Below are positions 9,343-19,005 of a DNA stretch of 51,807 bases, piece by piece. The notes under the pieces are model-generated. The model had not been told where the DNA came from and searched no databases. It saw nothing but the letters and a program-made list of their open reading frames with translations. The position numbers and the translations under genes were made by a program. The stretch's first letter is position 1; every line of letters starts with the position of its first letter. Origin of the DNA: an uncultured Luminiphilus sp. (GTDB lineage: Bacteria > Pseudomonadota > Gammaproteobacteria > Pseudomonadales > Halieaceae). Location of the stretch: assembly GCA_938084055.1 (NCBI GenBank), contig CALKDK010000016.1:1-51807 (forward strand), written 5' to 3'.

Positions 9343-10290
9343 CTAGGTTTGAGAAAATTTTTCCGTGGCGGCGACCAGTGCTGCGGTATTGGCGGGGTCA
9401 AAGGCCGAGTGACCGGCATCCTGTATCAGCTGGAAGTCGGCCTCAGGCCACGCCCGGTGCAGGTCCCAGGCGGTCACCGCCGGACACACCACGTCGTAGC
9501 GCCCCTGAACGATGACCGTGGGAATGTGGCGAATACGGTCGATGTTCTCGAGCAGTTGGTTGGGCGATTCAAAGAACCCGCCATTAACGAAGTAATGGCA
9601 CTCAATGCGCGCCATAGCCAGCGCGGCATCGGGTGCGTCGAGCTTGTCCATGAAGTCCTGATTCTGGATCAGGAAACTTGCCGAAGCTTCCCAGACAGAC
9701 CAGGCCCGTGCCGCGGCCAGCCGTACGGCTTCGTCATCAGAGGTCAGTCGGCGGTAGAAGGCATTGAGTAAATCGTCCCGCTCCGCTTCGGGGATGGGCG
9801 CCAGGTAGGCTTCCCAACTGTCCGGATACAGTGCGCTGGCACCCTGCTGATAGAACCAATGGATCTCCTGGGGCCGTAGCAGGAAAATCCCCCGCAGCAC
9901 CAGTTCGGTCACCCGATCGGGGTGGGTCTGGGCGTAGGCGAGCGCCAGGGTGCTGCCCCAGGAGCCGCCAAAGACCAACCAACGCTCGATACCCAAGTCG
10001 TTGCGCAGTCGCTCCATGTCGGCGACCAGATGCCAGGTGGTGTTGGCTTCCAGCGATGCATGGGGTCTGGACTGGCCACAGCCGCGCTGATCGAACACGA
10101 CGATGCGGTAGTGTTCGGGATCAAAGAACTGCCGGGCTTCAGGGGACGAGCCTCCGCCAGGCCCGCCATGCACAAAAATACAGGGCTTGCCGTCGGGGTT
10201 ACCCGACTCCTCAAAATAAATCGCGTGGCCGCCACCCACCGCCAGCCAGCCGGAGCGAAAGGGTTCGATGGGTGGGTACAGGTTTTCCAT
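9343..10290 (-). CDS. pip: Proline iminopeptidase (prolyl aminopeptidase)
   Basis: A 315-aa cytoplasmic alpha/beta hydrolase of family S33 that removes N-terminal proline from peptides. Oxyanion-hole motif HGGPGGG is at 41-47, DQRGCGQSRP at 67-76, the nucleophile elbow GGSWGS at 108-113 (Ser110), acid Asp266 in GRYDVVCP and base His294 in DAGHSAF. Length and motifs match the classical enzyme. The ATG at 10290, giving MENLYPP, is preferred because GAGA lies 8 bases upstream; in-frame codons at 10305 and 10350 lack such a site. It stands alone. Confidence 0.93.
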   Translation of the reverse strand: MENLYPPIEPFRSGWLAVGGGHAIYFEESGNPDGKPCIFVHGGPGGGSSPEARQFFDPEHYRIVVFDQRGCGQSRPHASLEANTTWHLVADMERLRNDLGIERWLVFGGSWGSTLALAYAQTHPDRVTELVLRGIFLLRPQEIHWFYQQGASALYPDSWEAYLAPIPEAERDDLLNAFYRRLTSDDEAVRLAAARAWSVWEASASFLIQNQDFMDKLDAPDAALAMARIECHYFVNGGFFESPNQLLENIDRIRHIPTVIVQGRYDVVCPAVTAWDLHRAWPEADFQLIQDAGHSAFDPANTAALVAATEKFSQT

Positions 10291-10641
10291 AGCTTCTCTC
10301 GACATTGGGTTTTGATCGTTTTGTGGCTGGCAGTGTGGTGTTGGTGTCAATAGTGATGGGAATGATCCGCCCCAGTCAAAATAACCGGCTCGCAGGGCAG
10401 CGGGGGCGTTTTGCTGCTACCGGTGACTCACTTGCGCCTATGCGCATTCGGACTACCCACGTCGGGCTGCTCCCCAATGAGTCCCGGGTAAGCCCGTGGT
10501 ACGGTTTGCACCATCACCATGACTGTCAACCTGGCAGCGGGGCGGGCGCGTTGCGGGTAACCCGTGATGGGAAGTTTTAACTCTTTGCCCCGGGGCTGCA
10601 GCGGTCCCGAACCAAGACAAGAGAAGGTGTAGCCGAAGGCT
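10291..10641. other. Intergenic region between pip and the GH2 gene
   Basis: About 350 bases between divergent genes. It must hold both promoters, but I see no clear sigma-70 boxes, no convincing small gene and no strong repeat. Confidence 0.5.
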
Positions 10642-12687
10642 ATGGACACTCAGCTAATGATACGCACGTTGATGCTTTTACTCGCCTTCCTGTGTTCGGG
10701 AACGGCGGGAGCGGTGGCTTCCGAGAAGGATGACTCGGCTCTGTTTTTGACACCTGAGCTTGACGTGCCCGCCCCCGACCCCGCCGTCATGGGTTGGATA
10801 GATTCGAGAAACACGACGAGCCTCAACGGCAGTTGGAAATTGCTGGTGGACCCCATGAAGGTGGGTACGCCCGGGGGGTTTTTTGGCGGATGGGCAACGA
10901 CTCGAGAGCCGGTCGATGAGTTTCAGTTGCTCGAATACAGCTATAGCGATGCTGCTGATATCCGCGTGCCGGGAGACTTTAATACCCAGCGCGAGGACTT
11001 GATTTTTTACCGCGATACGGTCTGGTACCAGCGATTTTTTGACGTCGACCAGCAGGCGGACCGGCGCTACCACCTCTGGTTTGGCGGGGCCAATTTTGAT
11101 GCCACTGTCTTTCTGAATGGAACGCCTGTGGCGCGCCATACCGGGGGTTATGTGCCGTTCTCGGTGGACGTGACATCCCAGCTCGAGACGGTGGGTAATG
11201 ATCTGGTTATTCGGGTCAACAACCGGCTGGGCGACGCCACTGTTCCGACGGAGCGAACCGATTGGTGGCCCTACGGGGGTCTGACTCGGGACGTTATGCT
11301 CGTCACTACGCCGGAGCAGTATATTGTTAATGCGAAGGTCACCCTCGCGCCGGAAAGGAATGCCCTGGTGACAACCGTGGCAACCCGGGGCTTCGAAGCC
11401 GGTGCTGAAGTGATCCTGACGATTCCCGAATTGGATGTTGAAGCGGCCATGCAGATCGATGAGCGTGGTGAAGCCGAACTTCGTGTCGGCGCGGAACCGG
11501 AGCTCTGGCAACCCGGTGCACCGCGGCGTTATGCCGTGGCAGTTGCCGCAGGGGATGATCGCATTGAGGACCGGATCGGTTTCAGAACCATTGCCACTGA
11601 TGGCACGACCATCCTGCTCAACGGCGAGCCCATTAAGTTCAAGGGCATCTCAACCCATGAAGAACCCATTGGCCGAGAGGGTGTGGCTTATTCCGAGGCG
11701 GATATGCGTGTGTTGTTTGAGGAAGCTGAGCGACTGGGCGCCAATTTTGTCAGGGCCGCGCATTACCCCTATTCTCGACACGCGGCTCGGGTCGCAGATG
11801 AAATGGGTATCTTGCTCTGGGAAGAGGTGCCTATTTACTGGAACATCGCATGGGAAAATGCGGCGACACTGGATATTGCGCGGGATCAAGTAGCACGATT
11901 GATTGAACGCGACTGGAATCGAGCCAGCGTGGTCATTTGGTCAGTGGCTAACGAGACGCCCTATTCACGATCCCGAATGCAGTTTATAGAGCGGCTGATT
12001 GATGATGTCAGGGCGCTGGATAACAGCCGACTGGTGTCCGCCGCGTTGCTGGGCGACACCCGACGCGAACTCCAGCGCGTGGCCGCGCATCTTGCGGCGT
12101 ACGCCCGGGGCAGTGCTCTCGCCAGTGTCGAGGAAAAAGCGATCTTTGAGAGGGTTCTTGCCGCTGCGGGCGATCAGGCACCAGAGCCGGGCGCCGGTTT
12201 TAAGCTGGTGATCGATGACCCACTCGGGTCGTTGGTGGATATCGTGAGCTATAACCAATACTTCGGATGGTACTACTCGCGGTACCTGGCGCCTGAGTTG
12301 GGCGTCAGCGAACAGACTGTCCGCAAACTGATGCTCGAGTTTATGCCCACCATGACCATGGGCACAGCCTTTGGCAAGCCCATGTTTATTTCAGAGTTTG
12401 GCGCTGGCGCCAAGGCGGGCATGCGCGGCGTCGGCGTATGGACTGAGGACTATCAGGCAGCCGTTTATCGCGCTCAGCTCGCCATGTTGGCGAACAGTCC
12501 GGAGGTGCAGGGGGTGACACCGTGGATCCTCAAGGATTTCCGGGCGATGCTGCGGACGTTGCCAGGGATTCAGGATTACCGCAATCGCAAGGGATTGATC
12601 GACCAAAATGGTCGTCGGAAGCTGGCCTTTTATGTGTTGCGAGACTTTTATCACGGGCCGTGGGCTTCCTCCCACGTCGCGCACTGA
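10642..12687 (+). CDS. Glycoside hydrolase family 2, beta-glucuronidase-like, exported
   Basis: A 681-aa retaining glycosidase. A signal peptide occupies about residues 6-25 (a start at 10657 is equally possible). It is followed by the jelly-roll sugar-binding domain (about 60-225), an immunoglobulin-like domain (about 226-320) and the TIM barrel. The acid/base Glu438 sits in VIWSVANETP and the nucleophile Glu585 in MFISEFGAG. NQYFGWY at 538-544 and the Asn-x-Lys triad NRK at 648-650 match the features that let beta-glucuronidases recognise the carboxylate of uronic acids. A glucuronide or other uronide substrate is therefore more likely than a galactoside. It acts in the periplasm or outside. 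No sugar transporter is adjacent. A hairpin follows the stop. Confidence 0.88.
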   Translation: MDTQLMIRTLMLLLAFLCSGTAGAVASEKDDSALFLTPELDVPAPDPAVMGWIDSRNTTSLNGSWKLLVDPMKVGTPGGFFGGWATTREPVDEFQLLEYSYSDAADIRVPGDFNTQREDLIFYRDTVWYQRFFDVDQQADRRYHLWFGGANFDATVFLNGTPVARHTGGYVPFSVDVTSQLETVGNDLVIRVNNRLGDATVPTERTDWWPYGGLTRDVMLVTTPEQYIVNAKVTLAPERNALVTTVATRGFEAGAEVILTIPELDVEAAMQIDERGEAELRVGAEPELWQPGAPRRYAVAVAAGDDRIEDRIGFRTIATDGTTILLNGEPIKFKGISTHEEPIGREGVAYSEADMRVLFEEAERLGANFVRAAHYPYSRHAARVADEMGILLWEEVPIYWNIAWENAATLDIARDQVARLIERDWNRASVVIWSVANETPYSRSRMQFIERLIDDVRALDNSRLVSAALLGDTRRELQRVAAHLAAYARGSALASVEEKAIFERVLAAAGDQAPEPGAGFKLVIDDPLGSLVDIVSYNQYFGWYYSRYLAPELGVSEQTVRKLMLEFMPTMTMGTAFGKPMFISEFGAGAKAGMRGVGVWTEDYQAAVYRAQLAMLANSPEVQGVTPWILKDFRAMLRTLPGIQDYRNRKGLIDQNGRRKLAFYVLRDFYHGPWASSHVAH

Positions 12688-12701
12688 CAGGAAAGTTTGT
12701 T

Positions 12702-12738
12702 TCCCCCAGGGCCGTCCCGATCCTGCCCTGCTGGGGGA
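12702..12738. terminator. Hairpin between convergent GH2 and flavoprotein genes
   Basis: Perfect 8-base arms TCCCCCAG and CTGGGGGA enclose a partly pairing loop just after the GH2 stop. It has no T-run, so it is a weak terminator candidate. Confidence 0.4.
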
Positions 12739-12801
12739 GCTCACCTCCGCTGAGGTTCCATGCGGAGTGAAAACGCGTTGAGCACGCGCCTCAGCGCAAT
12801 A

Positions 12802-14700
12802 TCAGACAGCGGCGGGGTTGCGTGCACTGTCCTGCAGTTCGTTCACGGCCCGATAGGCTTGATCGATTGCCACGTGGGTATAGGCCGAAGCGCCCGCATC
12901 CGAGTTGGCGATGGTCATGGCGCCAAAGGGCTGGCGCGCAATTTCATGGGGCGCTTCACCCTCGGAAAAGTCAGGATCCCAGAGGTCCATGTATTCGTAG
13001 GAATAGCCGTGGGGCCAGCGATTAACGGTAATGGCCAGGATGTCTTCATTGACATCAAAACCTGCGGGCCCCAACAGGTCGTCGAGCACGGTGCGCACCT
13101 CCCGCTCAAAATCCTCAAAGGCCAACCCCAGCAATTTTTGCCGGGAACCCCGCAGTTGGCTCTTCAGATCAACGGCGTCATCAGGGGGTGAGATCGAGCC
13201 CCAGAACACCAGCGATACCGGCCCATCGTCGTCCATGGCATGTTGGTAGCCACCGGTGCTGATACCCCGGAACAGAAAGAAGCGACCGTGTAGGCGTCCC
13301 GGGAAGTTGACCGCATCAATGCCCAGCTTATCGAGGGCCTTGGTATTGCGGATCAGCACATTGGTCAGCAGCAGGGGAATCTTGACCTGGTACTGCAATG
13401 CCTCTTTCTGTCGATCTGAAAGCGTTGGGCAGAGGTGGGGTATGACGCTGTGGTAGCAGGCGAGCACGCCGTGGCGACCGGTAACTTGCTTGATCTGGCC
13501 GCCTTCGACATAGCTGATGGCGACCCCAGCCTCGGTATTTTCGGCGTTGACGACGGTCGCGTTGAGTCGCAGGCGCACGGGGTGAGTGGGCCGGTCCAGA
13601 TTCCCGTAGTTGAAATGGGCGATAGCGATGTTGTCCGGCGTGGCATCGGGAGCGACCCCGGGTATTAGCTCAGCAACCATCAAGCGTACGAGGCTTGCAT
13701 TGCCGTCGGGCCACATGGCCACCGGATAGTTCCGCTCTTCGTCGGGCCAGGGCTCACCGAGAAGGTGAATACCGGGGTTGCCATCCCACAGCGCTTCCCC
13801 CGCCGAGAGTGCGCGTGTCTCGATGCCCCAGGAACCGTGCTCCATATTGTGAAACAGCTGCACGGCGTCTTCAGTCAAGCCGCCGTACTGCCGCAGGAAA
13901 TCGGGGTAGCTGATTTTCGCCAGTAGTGCCTCCACGTCGGCCTCACCCAAACCGGCAAACAGGTTGTCCTGGCGTGCATAAAAGGTCTTGAGGGAATCCC
14001 GACCGGCCTCGGATATGGGGATTTGGTCAATGGTTTCCGGGGCCAGCTGATGATTCAAATGGCATCGGGGTATCAGACGATTGACGCCATAGGTGCTCTC
14101 GTCGAACCACATCGCGGGGCTGTTGGGCGCATCCTCGCCGTAATTGAATTCCATTTGTTTGCGCATCGCTTTCATATCCACGCCGTAGGCCGTCATGAAA
14201 TCCTGCACAGTCTCGCTGAACTGCCACCATTCCAGGTTGTGGGTGCCTCCGAGCGACAGCACCATGCTGCCACTTTGGTGGAACTCGTTGCGCTTGGCAT
14301 GGCCACCAAAATCGTCGTGATTTTCCAGCAGCAGTATCTTTGCCGTTGCACCGAAGCGTTGCCGGTAGTAGTGGGCGGCGGCAAGACCCGAGATGCCTGC
14401 GCCGACGATGACCAGATCATAGTTTTCGCCGGTATCAACGGGATTATCAAAGGCAGCGCCCTGTCTGGCGAGTGCATGGGCAACCTCATAGGCGCCCGCA
14501 TGGGAGCCGCGCATACCTGTGCGTGTGGGGGGGTAATAGACTGCCCCCGGATCGGCCGCGTCGGTGTCCGGAATGAGGGCGCTGGCTGCGCCCAGCCGCG
14601 AGGACAGCGCCGCCGCCATTGCAACACTGCTACCCTGGACAAAGTCCCTCCGGGTGATGGCCCGCCCCATACCCAGCTGCCGGTCAGATTTCCCTGTCAC
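12802..14700 (-). CDS. Tat-exported FAD oxidoreductase, spermidine-dehydrogenase-like
   Basis: A 632-aa flavoprotein. The N-terminus carries a twin-arginine signal (ITRRDF, Arg17-Arg18) and a hydrophobic stretch, so it should be exported folded with its FAD. The dinucleotide-binding motif VIVGAGISGLAAAH is at about 98-110. The region LSLGGTHNLEWWQFSETVQDF and the overall layout resemble SpdH-type spermidine dehydrogenase of pseudomonads, which cleaves spermidine in the periplasm. Start is GTG at 14700 with a GGGG stretch about 9 bases upstream. An NTF2-like gene precedes it on the same strand and agmatinase is 4 kb away, which fits polyamine use. Substrate assignment is by recall of family resemblance, not proof. 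Confidence 0.82.
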   Translation of the reverse strand: MTGKSDRQLGMGRAITRRDFVQGSSVAMAAALSSRLGAASALIPDTDAADPGAVYYPPTRTGMRGSHAGAYEVAHALARQGAAFDNPVDTGENYDLVIVGAGISGLAAAHYYRQRFGATAKILLLENHDDFGGHAKRNEFHQSGSMVLSLGGTHNLEWWQFSETVQDFMTAYGVDMKAMRKQMEFNYGEDAPNSPAMWFDESTYGVNRLIPRCHLNHQLAPETIDQIPISEAGRDSLKTFYARQDNLFAGLGEADVEALLAKISYPDFLRQYGGLTEDAVQLFHNMEHGSWGIETRALSAGEALWDGNPGIHLLGEPWPDEERNYPVAMWPDGNASLVRLMVAELIPGVAPDATPDNIAIAHFNYGNLDRPTHPVRLRLNATVVNAENTEAGVAISYVEGGQIKQVTGRHGVLACYHSVIPHLCPTLSDRQKEALQYQVKIPLLLTNVLIRNTKALDKLGIDAVNFPGRLHGRFFLFRGISTGGYQHAMDDDGPVSLVFWGSISPPDDAVDLKSQLRGSRQKLLGLAFEDFEREVRTVLDDLLGPAGFDVNEDILAITVNRWPHGYSYEYMDLWDPDFSEGEAPHEIARQPFGAMTIANSDAGASAYTHVAIDQAYRAVNELQDSARNPAAV

Positions 14701-14785
14701 ACGCGAGTCCCCATGAGTTCAGATCTTCTCAAGACAAGTCGCAGCTTGCCATGCCATTCCAGCACCCGGCAACGGCGGACTCAAC

Positions 14786-15253
14786 TCAGGGGCAGGGGGT
14801 ATCGGCATAGGTGGTGATCTGCCACTGGTCATCGACCTTATCGACGAGATACCAGCCGCAGCTGACTTCGGTGCCCCCGCCTGCGTAGTAGTCCTCCCAG
14901 GTGGTCATGATGCTGGCCGTGGTGGCATTGACCGTTGTGGTTTGGGCGCCGGTCAGTTTGGCTCGCAGCCAACCCTCTGCCTGCCAGGCTTCCATGGGCG
15001 CCATCAGCCATTCCCTGCGTGGCGTTCTGTGTATGGCGCCATCGGAGCTGTGGGTGACAATTTCCGCACTGTAGTGGTCGAGAATGGCTTCGACATTGTC
15101 GAAGGGCGCATCAGCCCACAGCGGACCATAGGAGCTTTGGAACCAGTCGTCTGCGCTGCCCGGGTCACCGGCGTGAGTGCTGACGGACAGTGCCAGTGCC
15201 ATGAGAATAGCGGCAGCGGGTTTGAAAACGGGGCTGGGCGTTGCTTCTTTCAT
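14786..15253 (-). CDS. Secreted NTF2/SnoaL-like protein
   Basis: A 155-aa protein with a signal peptide (about residues 12-29, cleavage near THAGD). The mature part has the NTF2-like pattern: a helix with DHYSAEIVTHSSDG, then strands around WEDYYAGGGTEVSCGWYLVDKVDDQWQI. Such domains bind small hydrophobic ligands or act as subunits or enzymes; none can be named here. The ATG at 15253 is chosen because AGGAG lies about 11 bases upstream; a longer ORF has no such site. It is immediately upstream of the spermidine-dehydrogenase-like gene and probably in the same transcript. Confidence 0.8.
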   Translation of the reverse strand: MKEATPSPVFKPAAAILMALALSVSTHAGDPGSADDWFQSSYGPLWADAPFDNVEAILDHYSAEIVTHSSDGAIHRTPRREWLMAPMEAWQAEGWLRAKLTGAQTTTVNATTASIMTTWEDYYAGGGTEVSCGWYLVDKVDDQWQITTYADTPCP

Positions 15254-15465
15254 GGTTTTCAGGCTCCTGATGGCCAGGGGTTGCGATACGTAGCAGGACA
15301 ATAACAGACCTGACCCGAGTTGCGCCTGCAGTCCCAAACCCTGTGGATGTTCGGGATGGCTATTGTTTGGATCGGTTTTTTGGCGTTACCCATGCGTAAA
15401 CGTTTGCCCCGCGCCACAGCCCGACCCATCCAGGGCAGCTGGCCTGGCGTTGCCGGGGAGGCAGA

Positions 15466-17859
15466 TCAGCCGCCGGACCGACCCCTCGCGTTTTTCACCG
15501 AATCCAGTAAATTCTGCAGTCTGCCGCCGGCGCCCTGCCGTGTTTCAGGGAATTCATCCAAAATACGGTCGATCCGCGCGACGATGGTATTGGACATTTC
15601 GGCGTCGAATTGCTCCCGATACCAGTCCATGCGAATCATCACTTCAGATTGCGGGCTGTGCAGTTTTGCGTGGGTTTCATAGACAGCTTCAAAGTCTGCT
15701 GCGGTGCGCGGCGCGATGCTTCGATAGTGTTCAAGTCGGGCCCGGAATTTCTGGGGGAGGGGATATTGGGTCAGCCGCTCGGCCAGGGCAGGCGATGGGG
15801 GCACACCCCAGAAATCGAAGATGGGCGCGAGGTTCATGTTTAAAGCGGCAGATGCCGTTTCAATAAAGTCATCGTCGTCCAACCCGTAATTTACCGGATA
15901 ACCCAACTCAGCCCCTCGATCATAGAAGGCTTTATGAATCGCCCCCACCGCCTCCCAATCATAAAGCCCGGCGATCTCGACGATGCGCGCCCAACTGCGG
16001 GTCTGGTAGCGCACCTCGTTGTCCCAGATACCGTAAACCTGCTCTCCGGCGCTGAGACGCTTGCCATTCTGCCAATTCGGCGAAAACATCGTGTCGAGGG
16101 CAGCCTGATCACGATCGAAAAATTGAAAGCCCGAATACTGTAGGGCTTTATCTAGGTCTGCCCCCATGGTGCGGTTATAAAAAACGCTCGCAAGCAAATG
16201 GACGTTAGACTCTTGTTCCTGGTACTCCAGGGTCGGCAAATTATGCAGGTGGCCCCATTCATGCCAGAGCACATAGATATACCAGTCGGCTCCCCTTGCG
16301 GTTGCGGTGTCTGGGGTCACATCAAAAAAATCCGGGTTCATCAGGCGTATGGGTGATGACCAGTTCTGCGGCGTGGTCAAATAGTCGCCAACCGTTCCGC
16401 GGCTCCCCTCATTGGAGTAGATGGGATAGCTGGCTGTCATGGCGGTGCCGTAGACGGTAATTGCACGGTCGTAGGCAAGCCACTCGGGTCGAATACTCGG
16501 GAGCGGCCGCCCCGCCATAGCCCGGATATCCTCAAAACCGCGGTCCATCAGATCAAGCAGGGCTGCAGGATCGGTGTATAGCTGCCCTTCATTCATGGGC
16601 AAGGTGGCTGAGAAATGTCTGCTGTGTAATTCAAATTCAGGCACGTCCCAGGCTGCGACTTCAGCCTGGAAGGCATCAATGTCATTGCTGTGGCCAACCA
16701 GGTCCAGCGTTGAATACATGGGCATCTTTACCGCCCCCTCCAGGGCGATCGTGATGTTGCCCATGGCAGACCCATCGGGAATCTCAAAGTAGATGCCGCC
16801 GCCAAACGGATTGGCCACCGTAATGGTTTCCTGCTCAACGTCGAAAAGGCTGGAAATGCGCGGGAAACGGTTAAAGAAGGGCCAGTTGCCTGCTTCCATA
16901 TCGCCCCGGTAAAAGCCAATGCGTACCTTGATCCCTGCGCCTATCGCTTCGGGCGGGACCGAAACTGTTATGAGTTCCCCCGGTGGCGCGTAATGCCCTG
17001 TGGGCCGGATGACGGTCTCTTGTTGATTGAGAAATACGGCCGGGTCAGTGGCGTAGTCTGCGTCGACTTCCACGGTGACGCTGGGGAGGCGCGTTGCATT
17101 TGGGCTGACGGCGCCGGGGAAATACTCACTCTCCGGGAACACCATGAGATCGCTGGCATCAAAGCTGCCCTGATAGGCGGAATCGAAGGCCAGTTGCTTG
17201 AGCAGAAACTGAAGTTGGGCCTCCGGGTCCAGGCTGTCAGGGCTGAACATCTCGGATGATCTGAACAGCGCGCCATACTGAGCTTCATATTCGGACACAT
17301 ACTCTAAAATAAGGGTTCTGAACTGGGGCCAGTCATCTGCTTCAAAGGAACGGATTTCGCCCCCCAGGCCTTCAATAAGACCGAGCAGATCCTCATCGGG
17401 AAGGATGGCCTCTCCGGAGATATGGTTGATGGCCTGCGTCAGTCCTTCATTCAGGAAGGCTTCGCAGACATCCGAACTCCAGGTTAACGGCCTGACCTCC
17501 CCGGGATAGGGCCCATCGAGATCGGTCAGTGTCCAGTTGTCCGTGTCCAGACCCATCCGCCAGGTGCTACCACCGTCGTTGGTCCACAGGAAGTCGCCAT
17601 TTTCCTCGATCAGCGTGCCACCGTGATAGAAATTCTCGTAGGGATCCCGTCGATAGGTGCCCTCAAGCCCCTCTGTATAGCCCAGCCGGTCGCCATTTTC
17701 GTCTACTTTATAGTAGGTTTCTCCGCCCTGTCCGAACGACGTAAAGCTGATGGGTGATGTTGACCCATCAGGGCATTCACGGACCAGCGCGGTGGCGTGG
17801 CTGGCTAGGGGTAGGATCAGTGCTATAGCGAGACTGAGATAAACCATTCGGCGAATCAT
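15466..17859 (-). CDS. M60-like (enhancin-type) secreted zinc metallopeptidase
   Basis: A 797-aa exported protein with a signal peptide at about 1-24. The central region contains PTGHYAPPGELITVSVPP, the beta-sandwich strand pattern of the peptidase M60 domain. The gluzincin site HEWGH (His533, Glu534, His537) follows, with Glu at about 550 as third ligand, satisfying HExxH-x(8,28)-E. M60 enzymes cleave mucin-like or other glycoproteins. The N-terminal 200 residues, rich in aromatic and acidic residues, are not recognised. The ATG at 17859 has GGAG 10 bases upstream. It is monocistronic, and likely serves degradation of glycosylated polymer or defence against it. Confidence 0.82.
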   Translation of the reverse strand: MIRRMVYLSLAIALILPLASHATALVRECPDGSTSPISFTSFGQGGETYYKVDENGDRLGYTEGLEGTYRRDPYENFYHGGTLIEENGDFLWTNDGGSTWRMGLDTDNWTLTDLDGPYPGEVRPLTWSSDVCEAFLNEGLTQAINHISGEAILPDEDLLGLIEGLGGEIRSFEADDWPQFRTLILEYVSEYEAQYGALFRSSEMFSPDSLDPEAQLQFLLKQLAFDSAYQGSFDASDLMVFPESEYFPGAVSPNATRLPSVTVEVDADYATDPAVFLNQQETVIRPTGHYAPPGELITVSVPPEAIGAGIKVRIGFYRGDMEAGNWPFFNRFPRISSLFDVEQETITVANPFGGGIYFEIPDGSAMGNITIALEGAVKMPMYSTLDLVGHSNDIDAFQAEVAAWDVPEFELHSRHFSATLPMNEGQLYTDPAALLDLMDRGFEDIRAMAGRPLPSIRPEWLAYDRAITVYGTAMTASYPIYSNEGSRGTVGDYLTTPQNWSSPIRLMNPDFFDVTPDTATARGADWYIYVLWHEWGHLHNLPTLEYQEQESNVHLLASVFYNRTMGADLDKALQYSGFQFFDRDQAALDTMFSPNWQNGKRLSAGEQVYGIWDNEVRYQTRSWARIVEIAGLYDWEAVGAIHKAFYDRGAELGYPVNYGLDDDDFIETASAALNMNLAPIFDFWGVPPSPALAERLTQYPLPQKFRARLEHYRSIAPRTAADFEAVYETHAKLHSPQSEVMIRMDWYREQFDAEMSNTIVARIDRILDEFPETRQGAGGRLQNLLDSVKNARGRSGG

Positions 17860-17990
17860 AACGTGCAACTCCAACGACGCGCGCGGCTGGGCAAAACGCA
17901 CAGGAACGCCATTATAGAGCCATTTTGGTGGATGGTGATCGGCAGTGCATACATGGGGCCGTCATCTGCTGTCCGGGAAGTCACAGGCTA

Positions 17991-18700
17991 TTAAAAATCC
18001 AGTCGGTCTCTGCGCTGGATTGTTCCCGCAGTGCCCCGTAACGTGATGCGCAAGGGGAGTCCATTAGAGCGCAGCTGTTTCTTGTTTTTCATGCCCGTCC
18101 TACACAATCCGCGCCGCGAGCGACTGCCGACCCAACGGCGCAGAACCCATGTAACCCGCAACCCGTAGCGCAGGTCCTGTTGGTGATCCTTACCCGGTGG
18201 CACGACTTCGTAGCCTCGCTCCTCTGGCTCATCATCATGTATTTGCGCGGGAAAGCCCTTCGCTGTTACCCGTGTGCCGCAGGCCTCCTCCAGGCGGCGA
18301 ATCATATTGGGTGACCACTCCCGCTCGCCAAATCGCGCCTGGCCGTCCTCAAAGATTGTGATCAGTTGTGGAGAAATTTCCGGGGGTACGCCAGCGTGTT
18401 CGGCCATACTCTGGAACAACCCGATATCCTTGGGCATCAGGCCAAGGGTGAAATTGATGTCACGGCTACCATTTAAAATGACCTGGCTCTCGGTCTCATG
18501 AACGGAGGAATTACCCGATGAGATACGAATGGCTTCGTAAACCGTGGCCAGATCCGGATCGGTTTGATGGGCGGTTACCAGCGCCTCACAGAGCGTTACC
18601 AGGTTGGCGGTTGCCAGATAGTGGGTCATCACCTTTATTGATGGGGACGGGCCCCGTTCGGTAGCAACCCGGCTTCGAAGCTTGTCCGGCGGGCACCTGC
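17991..18700 (-). pseudogene. Remnant of a beta-hydroxyacid (3-hydroxyisobutyrate-type) dehydrogenase
   Basis: The open frame contains the typical second domain of this family: KVMTHYLATANLVTLCEAL followed by a helical region to about PEERGYEVVPPG. The N-terminal NAD-binding Rossmann domain, with its GxGxxG, is missing. Just upstream, PTLLTVM and CPPDKLRS look like leftovers of the preceding hinge, joined with a gap of roughly 30 residues. After EVVPPG the frame reads on into about 65 Arg-rich residues unlike the family, suggesting the original stop was lost. I see no ribosome-binding site. A truncated and decayed copy is the best explanation; an intact narrow-function protein is unlikely. 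Confidence 0.6.
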
Positions 18701-18715
18701 CCACCTTCATGACAG

Positions 18716-18961
18716 TCAGTAAGGTCGGTCTGCCCCAGCGCCCTGGTCCTGTGGGCTGGGCTGCGGCCATTTTGGGTCACGTGGGCGAAGTTGCTGGATG
18801 GCGGTTTTGACGTTGCTCCCCAGATCCTTCAGTGCTTTTTCCTCCTGCTGCCTGAACCCCCTGATTAACTCCCGGGCTGCGTCAACCCAGGATCCCGGTG
18901 GGTTTTGGGTGACAGGGGCAGTAAGAAGCGCGATATTACTCCCCGTTAGCGCGACAGCCAG
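18716..18961 (-). other. Coding-like frame without a standard start codon
   Basis: About 81 codons open to a TGA at 18716. The translation has a hydrophobic signal-like stretch (LAVALTGSNIALLTAP) and then an amphipathic, charged helix (VDAARELIRGFRQQEEKAL). Codon choice looks like that of neighbouring genes. No ATG, GTG or TTG precedes it in frame within a sensible distance; only CTG at 18961 is available. It could be a small exported protein that has lost its start, the tail of a decayed gene, or a chance frame. The plus-strand ORF across the same bases has no recognisable features. Confidence 0.3.
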
Positions 18962-19005
18962 TAAAGTTTGCGGAACGCTGCGCCACTTGGGAGGCCCGGG
19001 CCCTG

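Noticed and set aside
14023..14817. 264-codon plus-strand ORF over the flavoprotein gene
   Set aside because: Shadow of the Tat-exported flavoprotein, with no start signal.
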